The notes below the pieces were generated by a model. The model made no database searches and was not told the origin of the DNA. It saw only the letters and a program-made list of their open reading frames with translations. Position numbers and translations under genes: made by a program. DNA of 10,622 nt from Pseudomonadota bacterium (GTDB lineage Bacteria > Pseudomonadota > Gammaproteobacteria > Xanthomonadales > Xanthomonadaceae): the NCBI GenBank assembly GCA_023444765.1, contig JAEXLY010000182.1, positions 1-10,622 of the forward strand. Direction: 5' to 3'. Shown piece after piece: positions 7,166 through 10,622 of the stretch. The first letter of the stretch is position 1; each line of letters opens with the position of its first letter.

Positions 7166-7891
7166 ATGACCATTGCCCGCCCCAGCGGCCGCGCGCCCGA
7201 CCAGCTGCGCGAGGTCCGCATCGAGCGCGGCTACACGCGCCACGCGGAGGGCTCGGTACTGGTGTCGTTCGGCCAGACCCGCGTGCTGTGCAATGCCAGC
7301 GTCGAGAACAAGGTGCCCGGCTTCCTGCGCGGCAAGGGCGAGGGCTGGGTGACGGCCGAGTACGGCATGCTCCCGCGCGCCACCCACAGCCGCAGCGACC
7401 GCGAGGCCGCGCGGGGCAAGCAGGGCGGCCGCACGCTCGAGATCCAGCGCCTGATCGGCCGCACCCTGCGCGCCTGCATCGACCGCAGCGCGCTGGGCGA
7501 ACGCACGATCACCCTCGACTGCGACGTACTGCAGGCCGACGGCGGTACCCGCACCGCGGCCATCACCGGCGCCTACGTCGCCCTGGTGGACGCGGTCCGC
7601 TGGCTGCAGAAGCGCCGCGAGATCAGCCGCGACCCGGTGTTCGGCGCGGTGGCTGCGGTCTCGGTGGGCGTGTACCGCGGCGTGCCGGTCCTCGACCTCG
7701 ACTATGCCGAGGACAGCGCCTGCGACACCGACATGAACGTGGTGATGAACGACGGCGGCGGCTTCATCGAACTGCAGGGCACCGCCGAGGGCCACGCCTT
7801 CCGCCGCGACGAGCTCGACGCCCTGCTGGGCCTGGCCCAGTCCGGGATCGCCACGCTGCTCGAACACCAGCGCACCGCGCTCGCGCAATGA
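7166..7891 (+). CDS. rph: Ribonuclease PH
   Basis: RNase PH is a phosphate-dependent 3'-5' exoribonuclease that trims tRNA 3' ends and rRNA precursors, acting as a hexameric ring in the cytosol. The 241-residue product is full length for the family (about 238-245). Seen are RPSGRAPDQLREV (5-17), the core ending in GWVTAEYGMLPRATHSR (60-76), the phosphate-binding GGTRTA (126-131, with Arg129), and the acidic catalytic stretch VLDLDYAEDSACDTDMN (175-191). All conserved sites are intact, unlike the frameshifted rph of E. coli K-12. The ATG at 7166 has no clear Shine-Dalgarno sequence. The last codon and stop overlap the rdgB start in ATGA, implying translational coupling. It is first gene of the plus-strand unit. 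Confidence 0.97.
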   Translation: MTIARPSGRAPDQLREVRIERGYTRHAEGSVLVSFGQTRVLCNASVENKVPGFLRGKGEGWVTAEYGMLPRATHSRSDREAARGKQGGRTLEIQRLIGRTLRACIDRSALGERTITLDCDVLQADGGTRTAAITGAYVALVDAVRWLQKRREISRDPVFGAVAAVSVGVYRGVPVLDLDYAEDSACDTDMNVVMNDGGGFIELQGTAEGHAFRRDELDALLGLAQSGIATLLEHQRTALAQ

Positions 7892-8493
7892 CGGCCGGGC
7901 AGCGGGCGCTGGTGCTGGCCTCGAACAACGCCGGCAAGCTGGAGGAATTCCGCGCCCTGCTCGCGGGCGACGGGTTCGATGTGCGCCTCCAGTCGGAGTT
8001 CGGCGTTGTCGACGCCGAGGAAACCGGACTGACCTTCATCGAGAACGCGATCCTCAAGGCCCGTCATGCCTGCCGGGCCACCGGCCTGCCGTCGCTCGCG
8101 GACGATTCGGGCCTGTGCGTGGATGCGCTCGACGGTGCGCCCGGACTGTACTCGGCGCGCTATGCCGGCAGCCATGGCGATGCCGGACGCAACATCGACC
8201 GGCTGCTGCGCGAGTTGGACGGCGTGCCCGACGACCGGCGCGACGCGCACTTCGTGTGCGCACTGGCGCTGCTGCGCAGCGAACTCGATCCGCAGCCGAT
8301 CGTGGTCGAGGGCCGCTGGCATGGACGCATCCTGCGCGAGCGGCGGGGCCGGGGCGGACACGGCTACGACCCGGTGTTCCTCGACCCGGTTTTCGACCAG
8401 ACCGCCGCTGAAATGCCGCTGGCGGACAAGAACCGGATCAGCCATCGCGGACAGGCGCTGGCCTTGCTCCGCGACCGGCTGGCGGCCGGCTGA
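7888..8493 (+). CDS. rdgB: RdgB/HAM1 family non-canonical purine NTP pyrophosphatase
   Basis: RdgB hydrolyses dITP, ITP, XTP and dXTP to monophosphates, keeping deaminated purines out of DNA and RNA. The 201-residue product has the family length (about 197). Seen are ASNNAGKLEEF (11-21, nucleotide-binding), ETGLTFIENAILKAR (45-59), the catalytic ADDSGLCVDAL (71-81, with the acidic pair 72-73), GYDPVF (159-164) and KNRISHRGQA (181-190, substrate-recognition loop). The ATG at 7888 overlaps the rph stop by 4 bases, the usual coupled arrangement, and no independent Shine-Dalgarno sequence is visible. The stop is TGA at 8491-8493, followed by a 100-bp gap with a palindrome before hemW. Confidence 0.97.
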   Translation: MTAGQRALVLASNNAGKLEEFRALLAGDGFDVRLQSEFGVVDAEETGLTFIENAILKARHACRATGLPSLADDSGLCVDALDGAPGLYSARYAGSHGDAGRNIDRLLRELDGVPDDRRDAHFVCALALLRSELDPQPIVVEGRWHGRILRERRGRGGHGYDPVFLDPVFDQTAAEMPLADKNRISHRGQALALLRDRLAAG

Positions 8494-8518
8494 ACGGGCC
8501 GGAGTTCCGCGTCCGGTT

Positions 8519-8536
8519 GCCGCAGGCGCCTGCGGC
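8519..8536. repeat. Perfect 18-bp palindrome between rdgB and hemW
   Basis: GCCGCAGGC joined to its exact reverse complement GCCTGCGGC. As RNA it would fold as a 7-bp stem with a GCGC loop. No T tract follows on either strand, so it is not a standard intrinsic terminator. A second 8-bp palindrome, GCACGTGC (8537-8544), is directly adjacent. Role unknown: operator, Rho-dependent end, or RNA stabiliser are all possible. Confidence 0.5.
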
Positions 8537-8550
8537 GCACGTGCCATCCT

Positions 8551-8592
8551 TGACCCCACCCATCCCGATCCCCGCACCCCGGCGCCGCCACC
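8551..8592. repeat. C-rich stretch with weak 7-bp periodicity before hemW
   Basis: Plus-strand units TGACCCC, ACCCATC, CCGATCC, CCGCACC, CCGGCGC and CGCCACC can be laid in 7-bp register up to the hemW ATG, with only 3-5 of 7 matches between neighbours. Such matches are easy by chance in C-rich DNA, but CCGATCC resembles the clearer arrays in this window. It replaces any recognisable Shine-Dalgarno sequence upstream of hemW. Confidence 0.3.
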
Positions 8593-8593
8593 C

Positions 8594-9829
8594 ATGACCA
8601 TGCCGCCAGAACCAGGCGCACAGTCCGCGGACGCGGCGCTGCATCCGCCGCCGCTGTCGCTGTACGTCCACCTGCCCTGGTGCGTGCGCAAGTGTCCCTA
8701 TTGCGACTTCAACTCGCACCAGGCGCGTGGGCCGCTCCCGTTCGACGCCTACGTGGACGCGCTGCTGGCCGATCTCGACCACGACCTTCCGCTGGTCTGG
8801 GGCCGCACGGTGCATTCGGTGTTCTTCGGCGGCGGCACGCCGAGCCTGTTCCCGGCCGATGCCATCGACCGCTTCCTGCAGGGAGCCTCGGCCCGGCTGC
8901 GCTTCGCACCGGCGCTGGAAACCACCCTGGAGACCAACCCCGGGACCGCGGAGCATGGCCGCTTCCGCGATTACCTGGCCGCGGGCGTCAACCGCATCAG
9001 CTTCGGCATCCAGAGCTTCGACGATGGCTGCCTGCGGCGCCTGGGACGCATCCACGACGCCGCCCAGGCCGAAACGGCGGTGAAACAGGCGCAGGACGCC
9101 GGTTACGACAACCTCAACCTCGACCTGATGTACGCCCTGCCCGGCCAGTCGCTGCCGATGGCGTTGAACGATGTCGAACGCGCCGTGGGCCTCGCGCCCG
9201 CACATGTCTCGCACTACCAGCTCACGCTGGAGGCCAACACGGTCTTCGCCGCCCGTCCGCCCGGGGACATCCCGGGCGAGGACCTCGCGTGGGACATGCA
9301 GGAACACTGCCAGGCGCTGCTGGCGCAGGCCGGCTACGCGCAGTACGAGGTCTCGGCCTACGCGCGTCCCGGGCGCCAGTGCGCGCACAACCTCAACTAC
9401 TGGCGCTACGGCGACTACCTGGGCATCGGCGCCGGCGCCCACGGCAAGATCACACTGGGAGCGGAGCAGGCGATCCTGCGCCGCTGGAAGGTCCGTCATC
9501 CGACCGCGTGGCTGGCGGCAGCCGGCACCGGCGCGGCGATCGGCGGCGACGAGCGCATCGCGCCCGCGCAGCGGCCGTTCGAGTTCATGCTCAATGCGCT
9601 GCGGCTGGTCGAGGGTTTCCCGCTGTCCGGTTTCCAGGCGCGCTGCGGCCTTGCGCCGGGGGCGATCGAGCCCGCCCTGGCGCAGGCGGTGGACCGCGGG
9701 TGGCTGGTGGTGGACGGGGACCGCGTCGTCCCCACCGCGCTCGGCCGACGCTTCGGCAACGACGTGATCGCGCTGTTCCTGGTCGACGCCGATTCCCCCG
9801 GAACTGGCCGATCCGCACCCGCCGTGTAA
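8594..9829 (+). CDS. hemW: Radical SAM heme chaperone HemW
   Basis: HemW is a radical-SAM-fold protein that binds heme and delivers it to membrane respiratory enzymes; it is the protein often misnamed oxygen-independent coproporphyrinogen oxidase (HemN-like). The 411-residue product carries LSLYVHLPWCVRKCPYCDF with the [4Fe-4S] triad Cys30, Cys34, Cys37 in CX3CX2C spacing. It also carries GGGTPSLF (79-86), ETNPGT (113-118), GVNRISFGIQSF (131-142), NLNLDLMYALPGQ (173-185), SHYQLTLEANT (206-216) and the HemW/HemN C-terminal HNLNYWRYGDYLGIGAGAHG (265-284). True HemN has an extra upstream cysteine pattern not seen here. Homology starts at about residue 19. ATG at 8594 is the first plausible start; ATG at 8600 is equally possible, and no Shine-Dalgarno sequence decides. 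The stop is TAA. It is 32 bases upstream of the DUF1631 gene. Confidence 0.95.
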   Translation: MTMPPEPGAQSADAALHPPPLSLYVHLPWCVRKCPYCDFNSHQARGPLPFDAYVDALLADLDHDLPLVWGRTVHSVFFGGGTPSLFPADAIDRFLQGASARLRFAPALETTLETNPGTAEHGRFRDYLAAGVNRISFGIQSFDDGCLRRLGRIHDAAQAETAVKQAQDAGYDNLNLDLMYALPGQSLPMALNDVERAVGLAPAHVSHYQLTLEANTVFAARPPGDIPGEDLAWDMQEHCQALLAQAGYAQYEVSAYARPGRQCAHNLNYWRYGDYLGIGAGAHGKITLGAEQAILRRWKVRHPTAWLAAAGTGAAIGGDERIAPAQRPFEFMLNALRLVEGFPLSGFQARCGLAPGAIEPALAQAVDRGWLVVDGDRVVPTALGRRFGNDVIALFLVDADSPGTGRSAPAV

Positions 9830-9861
9830 GTATTCCGGCACCTCCGGGCCGGTCATCCACG

Positions 9862-10622
9862 ATGCCGACTGCTTCATCCAGAGATTCCGCGACACCGAGG
9901 TCGCTGGCCGCCGCCGGCCTGCCCCCGCGCGTGCACCGCGCGCTGGAGGCGGCACTCACGCTGGTCACCGACACCATCGAGCCGCAGCTGGGCAACATGC
10001 TCGCCGAGTTCGAGGAAGAACTGTTCCGCCTGGCCGACCAGGCGCGCAGCCCGGGCATGGAGTCGGGCTACATGGCCACGCTGCGGGCCTTCCGGCTCAA
10101 CCGGGCAGACCTGGTGCCGCGCTTCATCCTCGAGGTCGAGGGCACCGCTGCCGGCCTCCGCACGCCGGCGACCGGGCCGCTTCCAGCTGCGCGGGAGGAC
10201 GGGCGACCCGCGCAGTCGGGGTTCGGGCTGCTGAGCCTGGTGGACGAGGCGGTGATGGACGAGGGCATGGTGCTGCGCGAGATCGCGAGCCGCCAGGAAG
10301 GCCGGGCCGCCCTGCCGCTGCACCTGCTGGGCCAGCGGTTCGGCGTGCTGGCCGGTGCGCCGGCCTTCGACGCCGAGCGCCTGCCGCTCGGCCCGCACGC
10401 CATCTGTCGCGCGATGGGCGCGGTGGCCAAGGCCCTCGACATCGAACACGATTCACGCCTGCTGCTTTACCGCATCTTCGACCGCCACGTGATGTCGGGC
10501 TATCCCAAGCTGCTCGAGCGCCTGGACGAGCTGCTCGACCAGCAGGGCATCCTTCCGGGACTGACCCATGTGCCGGTGCGCGCGCGCCCCACGCCGCAAC
10601 CCGGCTACGCGCGGGGCGCGGG
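9862..10622 (+). CDS. DUF1631 family protein, N-terminal part (cut by window end)
   Basis: The frame from ATG 9862 is open to the window edge: 253 complete codons with no stop. The start reads MPTASSRDSATPRSLAAAGL, then helical, charged sequence typical of DUF1631: PRVHRALEAALTLV (22-35), EFEEELFRLADQAR (49-62), a LSLVDEAVMDE segment (about 124-134), LGPHAICRAMGAVAKALD (about 176-193), LLLYRIFDRHVM (about 199-210) and LDELLDQQGILPGL (about 219-232). The family is common in Xanthomonadaceae and other proteobacteria and has sometimes been labelled thymidine phosphorylase, with no support in this sequence. No signal peptide or membrane segment is seen, so it is probably cytosolic. It follows hemW by 32 bases in the same direction and is likely co-transcribed. 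Function unknown; the C-terminus lies outside the window. A low-complexity Pro/Ala/Arg linker sits at about residues 96-117. Confidence 0.88.
   Translation, partial: MPTASSRDSATPRSLAAAGLPPRVHRALEAALTLVTDTIEPQLGNMLAEFEEELFRLADQARSPGMESGYMATLRAFRLNRADLVPRFILEVEGTAAGLRTPATGPLPAAREDGRPAQSGFGLLSLVDEAVMDEGMVLREIASRQEGRAALPLHLLGQRFGVLAGAPAFDAERLPLGPHAICRAMGAVAKALDIEHDSRLLLYRIFDRHVMSGYPKLLERLDELLDQQGILPGLTHVPVRARPTPQPGYARGA

Noticed and set aside
8551..8556. TTGACC-like -35 before hemW.
   Set aside because: No -10-like hexamer lies 16-18 bp downstream; the region is C-rich repeat-like sequence.
7702..9955. Long minus-strand frames opposite rdgB and hemW (7702-8691, 8438-9955).
   Set aside because: Complete RdgB and HemW motifs run on the plus strand; the antisense frames have shadow-type composition and no ribosome binding site or domain.

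Overview
The window is very GC-rich chromosomal DNA (roughly 70% G+C by eye) packed with housekeeping genes. The gene order yicC-gmk-rpoZ-spoT-ridA-recG, divergent from rph-rdgB-hemW, together with a DUF1631 protein and short 7-bp intergenic arrays, points to a gammaproteobacterium, most likely of the Xanthomonadaceae/Lysobacteraceae (Lysobacter-, Luteimonas- or Xanthomonas-like). That assignment is inferred from protein resemblance and gene order; no rRNA gene is present.

Left arm, minus strand, read from about 7.1 kb down to 0.1 kb: yicC (YicC-family ribonuclease), gmk (guanylate kinase), rpoZ (RNA polymerase omega), spoT (bifunctional (p)ppGpp synthetase/hydrolase), ridA (enamine/imine deaminase) and recG (branched-DNA helicase). 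This is the classical spo cluster, with ridA where E. coli has trmH. Visible signals suggest it is not one simple operon. A sigma70-type promoter lies before rpoZ, a strong intrinsic terminator lies between rpoZ and spoT, and an exact TATAAT lies before ridA. Past recG, the first 62 bases may hold the start of another minus-strand gene, but this is weak.

Right arm, plus strand, from 7.17 kb to the window end: rph (RNase PH), rdgB (non-canonical purine NTP pyrophosphatase, overlapping rph by 4 bases), hemW (radical-SAM heme chaperone) and a DUF1631 gene cut by the window end. A 68-bp divergent region separates yicC from rph.

Functional theme: guanine nucleotide metabolism and stringent signalling (Gmk makes GDP, SpoT makes and degrades (p)ppGpp, omega forms part of a ppGpp site on RNA polymerase), RNA maturation and decay (RNase PH, YicC), and damage or metabolite repair (RdgB, RidA, RecG).

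I see no mobile element, CRISPR array, tRNA, rRNA, phage gene or evident new defence or biosynthetic system. What the genes do not explain is a set of degenerate heptanucleotide arrays in most of the larger gene gaps. One of them appears to be translated as the N-terminus of guanylate kinase, whose ancestral start codon seems to have been lost.
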